Source: Methylocystis sp. B8 (GTDB lineage Bacteria > Pseudomonadota > Alphaproteobacteria > Rhizobiales > Beijerinckiaceae). Taken from it: a stretch of 64,000 nucleotides of DNA. Location of the stretch: contig NZ_VBTZ01000008.1 in assembly GCF_005771425.1 (NCBI RefSeq), positions 62,001-126,000 on the forward strand, given 5' to 3'. A program made the translations under genes and the position numbers. Each line of letters starts with the position of its first letter. Position 1 is the stretch's first letter. Shown one piece after another: positions 1-9,075 of this stretch. The notes below the pieces were generated by a model, which did no database searches, was not told the origin of the DNA, and saw nothing but the letters and a program-made list of their open reading frames with translations.

Positions 1-1180
1 CCGCGCCGGGCGTCTGCTGGGGATTATTTCTACACATTGGCGCGCGCCGCATGCACCGACCGAAATCGATTTACGTCAGTTTGATATCCTCGCGCGCCAG
101 GCGGCGGACCTCATCGATCGCGTCGAATCGGTTCAAAGGTTGCGTGCCGCGGAACATCGCCTGCGTCTCGCCGCGGACGCCGCGCATCTAACCTATATCG
201 ACGCGGATTTCTCGCGCCGCTGCATCCGATCAGGGGAAAATTTCGCTACGGTCATGGGATACGCCCTTCCAACGCCATCCCCAGGGCAAGAGGTCGACCT
301 CTCTGTCGCTGCATCCATTCTACGCCGACATGTCGTTTCCAATGACCGGACGAAAACGAGGGCCGCGGTCATGGAACTATTGCGCGGCAAGCCGAGCGGA
401 AAGATCGAGTGCCGAGTGCTAGGCGACGACGGGATGGAACGCTGGATCGAAAGCATATGGTCTATCGAGACTGCCCACGACGGCTCACCCGTGTCCGCCT
501 TTGTGACCGGCCTCGACATAACCGAAAGAAAGCGCACGGAGGAGCAAATTCGATTACTTATGAGCGAAGTCAATCATCGATCAAAGAATCTGCTCAACGT
601 TGTGCAGGCGATTGCGCGTCTGACAGCTCGCGGCGGCGATCCTGCAACGTTCGTTGAACGATTGTCGCAGCGGATCGACTCGTTGGCGGCAAGTCAGGAT
701 CTCTTGGTCAAGAACGACTGGCGCGGGATTGATATGAGGGAGCTCGCCAAGGCGCAGCTCGCGCATCTGGGTGATTCAATCGCCCAAAGCCGGGTCCAAA
801 TGGAGGGGCTGAGCGTCCGTCTAACGCCCGCGGCGGCTCAAGGCGTTGGCATGGCTCTACATGAACTCGCGACCAATGCCGTCAAATATGGGGCGCTATC
901 TAACGCTCGAGGACTCGTGCGCATAACGTGGCGCATTGCTCGCTCGGACCAACCTACGTTCCTAGTTGAATGGAGAGAAAGAGGGGGACCGAAAACTGGT
1001 CCGCCGACTCACAAGGGTTTCGGACATACAGTCATTGAGCGGATGGCGTCATCTTCTGTCAGAGGGACGGTCGAGATGAAATATCCTCCAAGTGGACTTT
1101 GGTGGCGACTATCGGCTCCCGCCGAAAACGTGCTCGAGGGGGGAGTTCGTTCGAAGACAGCGGAGCTATCGATCCCCTGA
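1..1180 (+). CDS. HWE-family sensor histidine kinase, 5' truncated by window edge
   Basis: The reading frame is open from base 2, so the gene begins outside the window. The first ~45 visible residues resemble the end of a GAF domain (LGIISTHWRAP followed by ARQAADLI). A PAS domain follows, ending in VTGLDITERKRTEEQI, then an HWE/HisKA_2 kinase core: phospho-acceptor His in SEVNHRSKNLLNVVQAI, an N-box with HELATNAVKYGALS, and a G1-region WRERGG matching the W-x-E signature of HWE kinases. No membrane segment is visible, so it is probably a soluble sensor. HWE kinases in this class often feed PhyR-type general stress signalling or stand-alone receivers; a decayed receiver gene lies near 7.1 kb, but pairing is only inference. 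Confidence 0.9.
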   Translation, partial: RAGRLLGIISTHWRAPHAPTEIDLRQFDILARQAADLIDRVESVQRLRAAEHRLRLAADAAHLTYIDADFSRRCIRSGENFATVMGYALPTPSPGQEVDLSVAASILRRHVVSNDRTKTRAAVMELLRGKPSGKIECRVLGDDGMERWIESIWSIETAHDGSPVSAFVTGLDITERKRTEEQIRLLMSEVNHRSKNLLNVVQAIARLTARGGDPATFVERLSQRIDSLAASQDLLVKNDWRGIDMRELAKAQLAHLGDSIAQSRVQMEGLSVRLTPAAAQGVGMALHELATNAVKYGALSNARGLVRITWRIARSDQPTFLVEWRERGGPKTGPPTHKGFGHTVIERMASSSVRGTVEMKYPPSGLWWRLSAPAENVLEGGVRSKTAELSIP

Positions 1181-1278
1181 TATTCAAAGCTTTGATGCGT
1201 GCGCGCCGCAGGGTCTCAGTGTGCGCAAGGTGGTGAAGGGGTCGGAATGGATGGAGTTGCGTGGATAGGTGTTGCGAG

Positions 1279-1578
1279 ATGGCCGACGATCTAAAAACTT
1301 CGATTACGGATAACCCGCTGGTTCGCGCCCTATCCAGATGGGAGAACGAGGGTGGTCGAACCGATGCAGATCAGGAAAAGCGGGCTGATCTGGCAAAGGA
1401 TGAAGAAGCACTTATTTTGCAGTGCTTGGGAGCGGCGGTCATCAGCCGCTGGAACAAACTACCCACGGAGATTCAGCGGGAACTTTTCTCGGGCGCGGTT
1501 TCTATCGGCGCGCCGCTCCCCACAACGGACCTGAAAGAACAAATCGCCCGTTTTCTGCACAGCCACAAAGATTTGTGA
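1279..1578 (+). CDS. small conserved-looking protein of unknown function
   Basis: About 99 residues from the ATG at 1279; an in-frame GTG 18 bases upstream is possible but the ATG follows a purine-rich stretch (GGATAGG). The product is acidic to neutral and helical-looking, with no signal peptide or membrane segment. It contains the segment NPLVRALSRWENEGG near the N-terminus and a C-terminal region rich in charged residues. I do not recognise a domain. It lies 98 bp downstream of the HWE kinase on the same strand and could share its transcript. Codon use looks ordinary for the window, which supports a real gene. Confidence 0.55.
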   Translation: MADDLKTSITDNPLVRALSRWENEGGRTDADQEKRADLAKDEEALILQCLGAAVISRWNKLPTEIQRELFSGAVSIGAPLPTTDLKEQIARFLHSHKDL

Positions 1579-1729
1579 CTGCCGTGATCGTTCGCTTTCC
1601 TCCTACTTAAATATTCTCCGACTTCTTTTTTGTCCGGTCCTCTCCATATGAGGTGCTCAATCTGGGCGAGGTCCCGGATACTGTGGACACGCTAAAGCCG
1701 CAGCCGTTGCACTGATAGGAATGGAAATC

Positions 1730-1813
1730 ATGGATACCCAAACGCTCCTCCTAATTGTTATCGTTGTTCTCCTGCTTGGCGGAGGTTGGTACGGCAGGGG
1801 ACGGTGGTTTTAG
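1730..1813 (+). CDS. 27-residue hydrophobic peptide
   Basis: The open frame reads MDTQTLLLIVIVVLLLGGGW followed by YGRGRWF and a TAG stop. It has one membrane-spanning stretch and a Gly/Arg/aromatic tail, an arrangement seen in tiny single-pass proteins of rhizobia and relatives. A purine-rich sequence (TAGGAATGGA) sits just upstream of the ATG. An in-frame ATG at 1721 is an alternative start. Function unknown; it would insert in the inner membrane. Short length keeps confidence moderate. Confidence 0.45.
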   Translation: MDTQTLLLIVIVVLLLGGGWYGRGRWF

Positions 1814-1907
1814 ACGGCTGGCAGTTATCGCTGGGGGATCATATTCGAGCCTAAAACGACGCGCTGGGTAAACTGACGTTTTTGGACGCCCGTCTGAAAG
1901 CTGCAGT

Positions 1908-3242
1908 CTAAACGGTCGACGTCTGACATTGATGCTGAAACCATTCGAGATCGTCACGAACTGGAACAAATATCGGATCAAACCGGCCTTCTAAAAAGAA
2001 GCGGATCATTTCTGCTGATGCGTCCGGACCATTTGAATCCGTGTGCGAAGCCGCCGCGCAACCGCCTGACCAGGCATGGCCAAGACCTTCCACTAACCAA
2101 TGTTCAGCGTGGGGCGCACAGCTGCCGTCAAAAATGGACGTGCGAAAATATCTTCGCCCCCGCCCCTCGCCGACAAATCTTGCGCTAGAGGTCGAATCAA
2201 TACTGCAGGCCTGAGCAAAAATTGTGTTCGAGTTGCATGGATGGACTTGGCAGTCATCCGTTCCGTGAAACACTATCGTGCGCACCGGTTCCGCAAAGAC
2301 TGATCGGCAGAAGTGTTTCGTGATTACATCTCCTCGCATCGCCCTCAGCGCCGACTCCAGGTCCACCGCACAACCATAGGGGAGCCCGGAATGAATGCCT
2401 GCCGCGGCGTACAATTCGGGATATGTGGCGGTTAGAACGGCGGCCATCGCGCCCCCGGCAGACAATCCCGCGATGTAAACGTGGTCGTGATCGATTTCGA
2501 AGTCTTGAATCACTTGACGCGTAATGCCGGCGATAATCGATGGTTCGCCAGAGTCCCGACGCTGATGCCCCGGCTTATACCAGTTCCAGCACCGCATTCG
2601 ATTGGCGTCCAGAGCCTGACAAGGATAGGCGACGACGAACCCGTGTCTCTCCGCGAGAAGGTTCATGTTAGTGCCGCCGGAGAAATCGTGGGAGGTTTGG
2701 CCGCAGCCGTGCAGCATCACTATCAGCGCTGCGTTGGCCCGGATATGGTTTGGAAGGTAAAGTGAGTATTCTCGTGCTCCGTGCTCGCCATGAAATGTTC
2801 GTGTTGGGTAGGCACCGTTTGCGGGGGTGGATATAGAAGAAAACGACCGCTGGGCATCCTGATTAGGAGTGGCCAGAGCCGAGATATTTTGCAGCGGCCT
2901 CTTCCGACAGTTCTCGTCAAATTCCGTCATTCCCATCCGACCCAGCGTTGCTTGGACAGCAGCGATTGCTCCCCAACGCTCAACTGCTCCGGCGAAGACT
3001 TGTTCCTTTGTGTGAGAGCCGATGGATCGCGTCTGATCAGGAAGCGACGCTCCTCGCTTCGATTGATGAGATCTACAGTGAATGTTCGCCAACTCCGATT
3101 TGTTGGAGCAGGCCCAGAAGGTACGCTCTGCGCCCTCAACTGGGAGAGGGAGACGCAGGCGCCGCCGATAGCGCTGCGCAACCTCTGAAGCTCTGCCGAG
3201 CGGGTTGGCATGTCCAGGATCGTTCCAACTTTGGCGAGCCAA
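1908..3242 (-). CDS. PHB-depolymerase-family esterase (LpqC-like alpha/beta hydrolase)
   Basis: The C-terminal ~300 residues form an alpha/beta-hydrolase of the polyhydroxybutyrate depolymerase/esterase type: oxyanion region VMLHGCGQTSHDF, nucleophile elbow GLSAGGAM, acid residue in FHGTDD and catalytic His in GLGHAWSGG. CWNWYKPGHQRRDSGEPS is typical of this family. Expected role: hydrolysis of short-chain polyhydroxyalkanoate or other esters. The first ~140 residues match nothing I know, and another minus frame (2927-3274) is also open and begins MSFGNSRTLSAWLAKVGTI, so the true N-terminus may be in that frame with a frameshift between. No signal peptide is evident in the frame used. Confidence 0.75.
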   Translation of the reverse strand: MARQSWNDPGHANPLGRASEVAQRYRRRLRLPLPVEGAERTFWACSNKSELANIHCRSHQSKRGASLPDQTRSIGSHTKEQVFAGAVERWGAIAAVQATLGRMGMTEFDENCRKRPLQNISALATPNQDAQRSFSSISTPANGAYPTRTFHGEHGAREYSLYLPNHIRANAALIVMLHGCGQTSHDFSGGTNMNLLAERHGFVVAYPCQALDANRMRCWNWYKPGHQRRDSGEPSIIAGITRQVIQDFEIDHDHVYIAGLSAGGAMAAVLTATYPELYAAAGIHSGLPYGCAVDLESALRAMRGDVITKHFCRSVFAEPVRTIVFHGTDDCQVHPCNSNTIFAQACSIDSTSSARFVGEGRGRRYFRTSIFDGSCAPHAEHWLVEGLGHAWSGGCAAASHTDSNGPDASAEMIRFFLEGRFDPIFVPVRDDLEWFQHQCQTSTV

Positions 3243-3443
3243 GCGCTCAACGTTCTACTATTACCGAAAGACACCCTGATCTAACGCGCGCCGCTTGCGC
3301 CCCGCAGGGTCGGAACATTGACCAACGCTTTGAGTTTTAGCCGATCCCTCAATCACAATCTCTGGCTCGATGGCGATGACACAATCGCGGCTAATGCCCA
3401 ACGACGATTGCGACGGCTTCGCTTGGGACAGAAGAGGCTTTCG

Positions 3444-4270
3444 ATGAAGATTCGCGCCGGCTATGAAATCTCCTATGACTGCCCCGCAGTCGACGCCAAT
3501 GATTCTGACGCTCAGCGTTCATCCGTCACGCTTCGCAGATGTGCTGAGCGGATCGCATGCGCCTCGATCCGCACGTCACCGCCAACACCTATTACGATAG
3601 TTTTGGCAACTTTTGCCATGTCATCCGCGCTCCTGTGGGCCGGCTAACAATGTCCTCTGACTTTCTTGTGCAAGACAACGGCAAGCCTGAGCCAATCGCC
3701 GCGGAGGCCGAGCAGCATGCGCTCGAAGACCTGCCGGTGGAGGTTCTGATTTATCTGCTCGGCAGCCGTTACTGCGAGACCGATCGCTTGTCCGATTTGG
3801 CATGGTCGCTGTTTGGCCATGTTTCGAAGGGTTGGCCGTTGGTGCAGGCGATCTGCGACTATGTCCATGATCGCATCCGGTTCGATTACCAGCATGCGAG
3901 CGCAACAAGAACAGCATATGACGCCAACACAGAACAACGTGGCGTGTGCCGAGACTTCGCCCATCTGGCAGTCGCGTTGTGCCGCTGTATGAATATTCCC
4001 GCGCGTTACTGCACCGGCTATCTCGGGGATATCGGTGTGCCGGCCGACGAAGCCGCGATGGATTTCAGCGCCTGGTTCGAAGTGTATCTCGGCGGCCGTT
4101 GGCACACATTGGACGCCCGCCACAACAAGCCGCGGATCGGGCGTATTCTGATCGCGCGGGGACGCGATGCTACCGACGTCGCGATGGTAACGTCCTTTGG
4201 CCCGTGCACGCTCGCGAGCTTCAGGGTAATTTCGAAAGAGATCACTGCGTCGACGCCTGCGATGCCGTGA
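3444..4270 (+). pseudogene. transglutaminase-like protease, two frameshifts near the 5' end
   Basis: The family's usual N-terminus is spread over three frames: MKIRAGYEISYDCPA from the ATG at 3444, then PMILTLSVHPSRFADVL in the next frame (from ~3496), then RLDPHVTANTYYDSFGNFCH in the third (from ~3560). The last frame stays open to 4270 and holds the transglutaminase core with catalytic Cys in RGVCRDFAHL and the His/Asp pair in WHTLDARHN. Such proteins are cytoplasmic Cys-protease-fold enzymes of uncertain substrate. Translation from the ATG at 3557 would give a 237-residue product lacking part of the beta-sandwich N-domain. Two independent shifts suggest decay or sequence errors rather than programmed frameshifting. 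Confidence 0.75.
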
Positions 4271-4373
4271 CGCGGAAAGTCTTTATGAACTTCAGCAGAA
4301 CTTTATTTCCGCCTGAGCTAAAGAAACCGAGCCGCTTCCAAACCCGTTGTGCGTTCATCACATAAGAGGGCGA

Positions 4374-5720
4374 TCACTCAAGGCTCGAAGGACCAGTATT
4401 CTCGAGCTGTTGCTCGCGTGAAGAGGTCAGCCAAGCGAGCGTGAGAAATCCGGCCGCGGCCGAGGTGAGCGAGGCGCTAAAAACGCCAATCTTAACCGAG
4501 TCGACAAAGTGGGGCTCGAAAGCCAGTTCAGCAATGAAGATTGCCATGGTGAAGCCGATGCCAGTCAAAAGGCTGCCAGAGGCCAGCAGACCCCATGAGA
4601 GCTGGGGAGGACGGGTCGCAAGGCGCAGCGTCACGGACAGAAAGCTGAAAAGCACAATCCCGATAGGCTTGCCTACGACAAAGGCGGCAAAAACCGTGAT
4701 TGCAAGAGTTTGGTCGAAGCTGACCGACGCCAAGGACACACCCGCATTTGCCAGGGCGAAGAGCGGCAAGATCATGAATGCGACCCAGGGATGAAGGGCG
4801 AACTCAAGGCGCTCGATCGGTGACACGGCCTCGCGGGCGGCAACCCCAGCCTGACGGAGGTCGCGCCGCGCCGCACCGTCATCGCTCCAGTCTTCGCGCG
4901 GAGGATAGGCGATCACACGGTCGAGAATCGCGTGAAGGCGCCGATCGCTCACCCAGCTCCGTGCGGGCGTCATCAATCCGAGGACGATGCCAGTGAGTGT
5001 CGCGTGGATGCCCGACGCATCGAGCGCCAACCAGATGCCGGCACCTACCGCGAAATATATGAGAACGCTGCGTATGCCAAGACGCGCAATCCCAGCCACG
5101 ACGGCGAGTCCGAATCCAGCGAAGCCGATCGCGATCCAGTTCAAGGCTCCCCCATAGCCGATTGCCACCACGAGTACGGCTCCGATATCGTCAAAAATTG
5201 CCACAGAAAGCAAAAAGAGCCGCAAGCTTTGCGAAATGCGAGAACCGAGCGCTGCAAGGCACCCCATAGCAAAAGCCGTGTCTGTGGAGATAACCGCACC
5301 CCACCCGCCCGCACCAGGCCCACCGCGGATCAGCAGCAGATAAAGGCCAACAGGCGCCACCATGCCGCCAACAGCCGCCGCGAGAGGAAACGCCGCCATT
5401 CGTGGGTCGCGCAGCTCTCCCAGGATCAGTTCACGTTTCAGCTCAAGTGCAAGGACGAAAAAAAAGAGCGTCATCAGCCCGTCGTTGATCCAACTCTTCA
5501 ACGAACGAGAGAACTCGATGTCTCCCAGCCTGAACCCAGCGTTGATATTCCACATCGCCATAAATTGCATGGACCACGCCGCATTGGCGAGCGCCAAAGC
5601 AACAAGCGTGCTTAGCAACAGTACAGCCCCGGCCATAGACTCAATACGCAGGAACCGCATCAACGGCTGCGTAAACCAGTCTGCTGGCACCTCGGGAAGA
5701 CGCGTGCGGCTATCGCCCAT
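4374..5720 (-). CDS. nhaA: Na+/H+ antiporter NhaA
   Basis: A 448-residue multi-pass membrane protein of the NhaA family, which exchanges cytoplasmic Na+ for periplasmic H+ electrogenically. Hallmarks are the TDTAFAMGCLAAL segment (Asp of helix IV region) and AIFDDIGAV, carrying the paired Asp residues of the ion-binding site. Length is close to the usual 390-450. The start ATG follows a short leader and the first helix begins around residue 28. It is flanked by the transglutaminase remnant (convergent) and a decayed small membrane gene, so it appears to be a stand-alone transcription unit. It is one of the few intact genes in this eroded region. Confidence 0.95.
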   Translation of the reverse strand: MGDSRTRLPEVPADWFTQPLMRFLRIESMAGAVLLLSTLVALALANAAWSMQFMAMWNINAGFRLGDIEFSRSLKSWINDGLMTLFFFVLALELKRELILGELRDPRMAAFPLAAAVGGMVAPVGLYLLLIRGGPGAGGWGAVISTDTAFAMGCLAALGSRISQSLRLFLLSVAIFDDIGAVLVVAIGYGGALNWIAIGFAGFGLAVVAGIARLGIRSVLIYFAVGAGIWLALDASGIHATLTGIVLGLMTPARSWVSDRRLHAILDRVIAYPPREDWSDDGAARRDLRQAGVAAREAVSPIERLEFALHPWVAFMILPLFALANAGVSLASVSFDQTLAITVFAAFVVGKPIGIVLFSFLSVTLRLATRPPQLSWGLLASGSLLTGIGFTMAIFIAELAFEPHFVDSVKIGVFSASLTSAAAGFLTLAWLTSSREQQLENTGPSSLE

Positions 5721-5976
5721 TCCGTGAGACTTTCAGTACCGCCTTAAATGGGCATCGCCCGGAGTTACGCCATCTTTGCGCTTCCCCAGAAGAAACGGAG
5801 CTCGCGTTTTCGTATCCGTCTCCCGCGCGCGCGGAACCCTTGGTTATCCTAGACGAAGCAAATTGCCTTATTGCGTTTGCCGCGTTGGGCGGCGTGCACC
5901 ATCTCAGCTACGATTAGGGCGCGACCGCTGCCGCGGCCCGCCGGTTGACCCGTTCCGACAACGCGCCGGTCCCTGC

Positions 5977-6199
5977 TCAATCTTCCCGGGACGATATAAT
6001 CGAGTCTAACCGAGCCATTGCCTTGAGAAGGTAATCGCCAAAGGGCAAACCCCCGACAAATTGCTCCGTACGCTTGGGTTCTTTACCCCAAATGATGAGA
6101 AATCCCGCTAGCGCCAACAAGCACGGCGAGCAAAAATGATGTGAGGCCGGCGGAAACCGCAATCCCCAGGGCAATTCCCATCTTAGTTCTATAATTCAT
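5977..6199 (-). pseudogene. small membrane protein, probable single frameshift
   Basis: From the minus-strand ATG at 6199 the frame gives MNYRTKMGIALGIAVSAGL, then a hydrophobic run and a premature stop about 37 residues in. A second frame continues the hydrophobic stretch (ALAGFLIIWGKEPKRTEQF) into a polar tail ending SIISSRED. Joined, they make a plausible ~73-residue single-pass membrane protein, with the shift near 6100. Neither half alone is convincing. I do not recognise the family. Confidence 0.4.
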
Positions 6200-6338
6200 T
6201 ATACCCCTTCCGATCCTCGGGAAAGACTAGCACAGCAGCCGAGCTGCGGCGCAGAACGCGGCAGTGTTGTCCACGCCGTTGCCTCATCTCGGCAAGCTCA
6301 GCCAGGACGAAGACGCTGAGCACGAGCTTGGGGAGCCG

Positions 6339-6419
6339 GGCCATATCGGAATGGCGAAAGTCGAACAGCAAGAACATTACTTTAGCTTTGGAAGAGCCCA
6401 CGAATGCGTGGCTCATTAA
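6339..6419 (+). pseudogene. degenerate partial copy of the small protein at 7733
   Basis: The frame HIGMAKVEQQEHYFSFGRAHE ending in TAA parallels the start of the 70-residue protein encoded at 7733 (ADIQMAKVEQHPNGILLFN). At DNA level a 20-base stretch, ATGGCGAAAGTCGAACAGCA, is identical and the flanks remain similar. It is therefore a truncated paralogue. Confidence 0.5.
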
Positions 6420-6788
6420 CTGCCAAACCTTTGGCTGGGCGCGGTGGTTTGGCGCTCGCCGGAAAAATATGCATGGCGCTCACCATTCACGCCAAGATCG
6501 AGGAAGAGATTTTCTATCCAGCAATGCGTAAAAGCATAAATGACGAGGACCTGCTCGACGAAGCCGAAGTTGAGCACGCGAGCGCCAAACAGCTTATAGC
6601 CGAGATCGTATCAATGTCTCCCAAGGACCATTTTTTCGACGCAAAGGTCAAGGTGCTCGGCGAATATGATGCACCATGTTCAAGAAGAGCAAGAAATGTT
6701 CCCCGAGGCGCGCAAGAGCGAAGTCGACCTAAAGGCCCTAGCTGTCGAACTTTCCCGTCGCAGAGCCGAATTAAAAAAAGCTGTCTAA
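6404..6788 (+). pseudogene. hemerythrin HHE-domain protein, truncated and frameshifted
   Basis: One frame contains LAGKICMALTIHAKIEEEIF, then YPAMRKS and EVEHASAKQLIAEI, typical of hemerythrin-like HHE cation-binding helices. Near 6669 the similarity jumps one frame to MHHVQEEQEMFPEARKSE and continues to a stop at 6786-6788 (AELKKAV). The N-terminal helix carrying the first iron-ligand His (the usual D-H-x2 region) is missing; the 5' part merges with unrelated sequence. Intact homologues bind a di-iron centre or O2/NO. This copy should not make a functional protein. Confidence 0.8.
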
Positions 6789-7061
6789 TCTAATGCCCCA
6801 ATAGCGGCAGTCAGCTAGCAAAGCGTTTTCCAAGCGACTCTAATGTTGCAATTGCCTTTCGGCAACGAAGCAAGGGCCGTCACGCGTGGCGGGGCTCTAG
6901 TGGGCTGGTTCGCTAATCAAGGTATGCCGACTTCGCCGAGCCCCGTCGCGGAAGTGTCAAAAACCTGCACTCGCAACCTAGGAAACGGACGCATATGGAG
7001 GCGATCCACGTTGCCAGGCCCGTGCAATTAGGCCGACGCCCTTCGACGGCCGAGAGCTCGA

Positions 7062-7402
7062 ATGCGTATCCTGATCGTCGAAGACGAGTTTGCTATCGCC
7101 ATGGACAACAAGCTCGTGCTGGAAGATGCCGTATGCAAGGTTGACGTCGTCGCGGCCACAGTGCCAAGAGCCCCGGAACTCATCTAGGGCAACGGCCGAG
7201 ACGCCGTTGTTCTTGATGCGAACCTTAATGGACTTAGTGCAGAGCCCGTAGCAGTGCCGTTGCACAACGCCGCATTCTATTTGTTGTCCTGTCCGGTTAC
7301 AGTTCGGACCAAATGAGAGGAGCGTTCGCAGAGGCCCCGTTCCTTTCCAAGCCGAGTGTGCCGGAAACTTTGGTGTCCGCTGTCCGCGCGCTGCATCGGT
7401 TA
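7062..7402 (+). pseudogene. stand-alone receiver-domain response regulator, nonsense and frameshift mutations
   Basis: The frame starts MRILIVEDEFAIAMDNKLVL and continues to a TAG at 7185, resumes in the same frame with DAVVLDANLNGLSAEPVA (phospho-acceptor Asp in VLDANL), then shifts frame to ILFVVLSGYSSDQMRGAFAE followed by APFLSKPSVPETL, which contains the conserved Lys-Pro. Together this is one receiver domain of ~113 residues with no output domain, similar to single-domain regulators partnered with HWE kinases. One stop codon and one frameshift make it a pseudogene. Confidence 0.8.
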
Positions 7403-7732
7403 CCGCCACCCGCTTACTTTCCATCCAAGGTAAGTCGGATTGCTTTTAGAAAGCGTACGACGCCCGGCAGGTCGCGCGGCCTTGCGGTCAGAAATCTCAA
7501 TCTCATATACGTCGCTTACAACGCTGTACTTCGACCTTTGCTGGCGCTCGCTACCCCGCAGCAGTGTGGTCAGTTTTTCTCATTTCTCTGTAAATTTGCA
7601 GTCGTCGCAAAGATCTTCCGTTAATGAGATCTTGGATAGCTGTTTCAACATGGCGAGCGCGCCCCTATAACTGGAATTGGCGATAGCGACTAAGGCAAGA
7701 ATGTCCGCGCCAAGAAATCATAGAGGTTATCC
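7401..7732 (+). other. intergenic stretch, no gene recognised
   Basis: About 330 bases between the receiver-domain pseudogene and the small protein at 7733. Short open frames exist on both strands but none has a ribosome-binding site with a recognisable product. I see no hairpin or repeat of note. Confidence 0.4.
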
Positions 7733-7945
7733 ATGGCCGATATCCAGATGGCGAAAGTCGAACAGCACCCAAACGGAATATTGCTTTTCAACGTTCGCGT
7801 TCAGGCCAGCGAGGGCAGAATAGAATTTCCAATCGGGGTACACGACGAAGGAACGACGGCGGGGAATGAAGTGGCCGTCCTTCGATCTACGCTTCGCTTC
7901 GCCGAGGAATTGGCCGCGGCCGTCCGGTTACGCCTCAGATCATGA
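7733..7945 (+). CDS. 70-residue protein of unknown function
   Basis: The ATG at 7733 follows AGAGG six bases upstream, a good ribosome-binding site. The product begins MADIQMAKVEQHPNGILLFN and looks like a small beta-rich fold followed by a helix (STLRFAEELAAAVRL). It has no signal peptide or Cys. A degenerate partial copy lies at 6339. Small proteins of this appearance occur in rhizobial genomes, but I cannot name the family or give a function. Confidence 0.5.
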   Translation: MADIQMAKVEQHPNGILLFNVRVQASEGRIEFPIGVHDEGTTAGNEVAVLRSTLRFAEELAAAVRLRLRS

Positions 7946-8201
7946 GTTTCGGATCGAAGAAACAACTTTCGACGATTGCTCCCGGCCCAGTGGTTTTGCA
8001 AACATTTTCACTGGGGAGCGTGCCGTTGCTGTCTGCTTTCGCACGTTGTGGTTATGGATTTTTTGGCAAAGCGTTTGAAAAAATATGAGGGTTTCGTCGA
8101 CGGATTTGATCCCTCGTTGACGCTTTGGATTTTCCTTTTGCTTCGCCGTCTTGTCCGGCGCATACGGCTTCTAATGCTGCGGCACAGCCGCGCGATCTTG
8201 A

Positions 8202-8886
8202 ATGCAATTCCTCGACATCGAGAACACCATCCGCCACTCGCTCAAAGCCTTCGGCGTTCGGTTGAAGGGAACGTCGCGCGGCGATTTTGAGCAGGTTGTG
8301 CGCGAGTCTGTCGCCAATGATCCGCTCACCGGAGAGTTGATGGACGCCATGCTGACGGCGCGCGCAGCGCTGTGGAAGCAGTATTGCAAGCTGCACGATC
8401 TGGTCGTGAAGTTTGTCTCCCGCAGCGAACTCTGCCAGCGCTTCATGGCGATCCCGGGCGTCGGGCCGGTGACGGCGCTGAGCTTCATGACGGCGATCGA
8501 CGATCCATCGCGATTCCGACGATCACGCGACGTCGCCGCCTATTTTGGCTTGACGTCGCAACGGCGTCAGTCCGGCACGTCGATCGACGTTCAGGGCCGC
8601 ATCAGCAAGGCCGGCGATCCCGAGATGCGCCGCGCGCTGTACGAAGCGGCGAGCGCGCTGCTGACGCTTTAAGGGCAAGGACAAACTCAAATCATGGGGA
8701 TTGACGTTGGCCAAGCGCGGCCGTCGTCGCAAGGCGACGGTCGCTGTCGCCCGCAAAATGGCGGTCGTCATGCATGCGATGTGGCGCGACGGCGCCCTCT
8801 ATGTCGGCGATTCAACGGCGCGCCAGGCCGACGTCGCAGCGCGTGCGACCGTCAAGAATCGCAAGCTTCTGGGCGCGCACGCATGA
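8202..8886 (+). pseudogene. IS110-family transposase, 5' truncated and frameshifted (copy A)
   Basis: The first frame (8202-8672) encodes the C-terminal half of an IS110/IS116 transposase, including PGVGPVTALSFMTAIDDPSR, then YFGLTSQRRQSG and ISKAGDPEMRRALYEAA. It ends in a premature stop after LLTL; the missing continuation lies in another frame ([20 protein letters not shown] to MWRDGALYV) up to 8886. The RuvC-like DEDD N-terminal domain is absent. The homologous stretch in copy B begins at its residues KFLDIEN. It cannot be active. Confidence 0.9.
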
Positions 8887-8910
8887 CGCCGCGACGCGCA
8901 AAGATTTTGC

Positions 8911-8940
8911 AGACGATCATGCCAAACATGATCGTCTTTT
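8911..8940 (+). terminator. perfect hairpin plus T-run after IS110 copy A
   Basis: AGACGATCATG and CATGATCGTCT are exact reverse complements separated by CCAAA, and TTT follows. The 11-bp stem plus T-run matches a rho-independent terminator located 25 bases after the transposase remnant. Confidence 0.65.
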
Positions 8941-8952
8941 GAGCAAAGGAGC

Positions 8953-9075
8953 TCCGCGCAAGCGGATGAGAACTGGTGCAGACCAAGGACGACGGGAAGC
9001 ACGCTATCTTGCCTGTGGCCGTTCACCCGGACCACGCCGGAATGCCTGTGACGCTGCCCCGTGAATCCGATGGCA
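8953..9075 (+). repeat. flank shared by the two IS110 remnants, copy A
   Basis: Begins with the hairpin TCCGC-GCAA-GCGGA and continues GTGCAGACCAAGGACGACGG with similarity to 10527-10650. The two copies differ at many positions, so the duplication is old. Confidence 0.6.

Noticed and set aside
3444-3560. Programmed ribosomal frameshifting in the transglutaminase gene
   Set aside because: Two shifts close together without slippery heptamers point to decay or sequence error.
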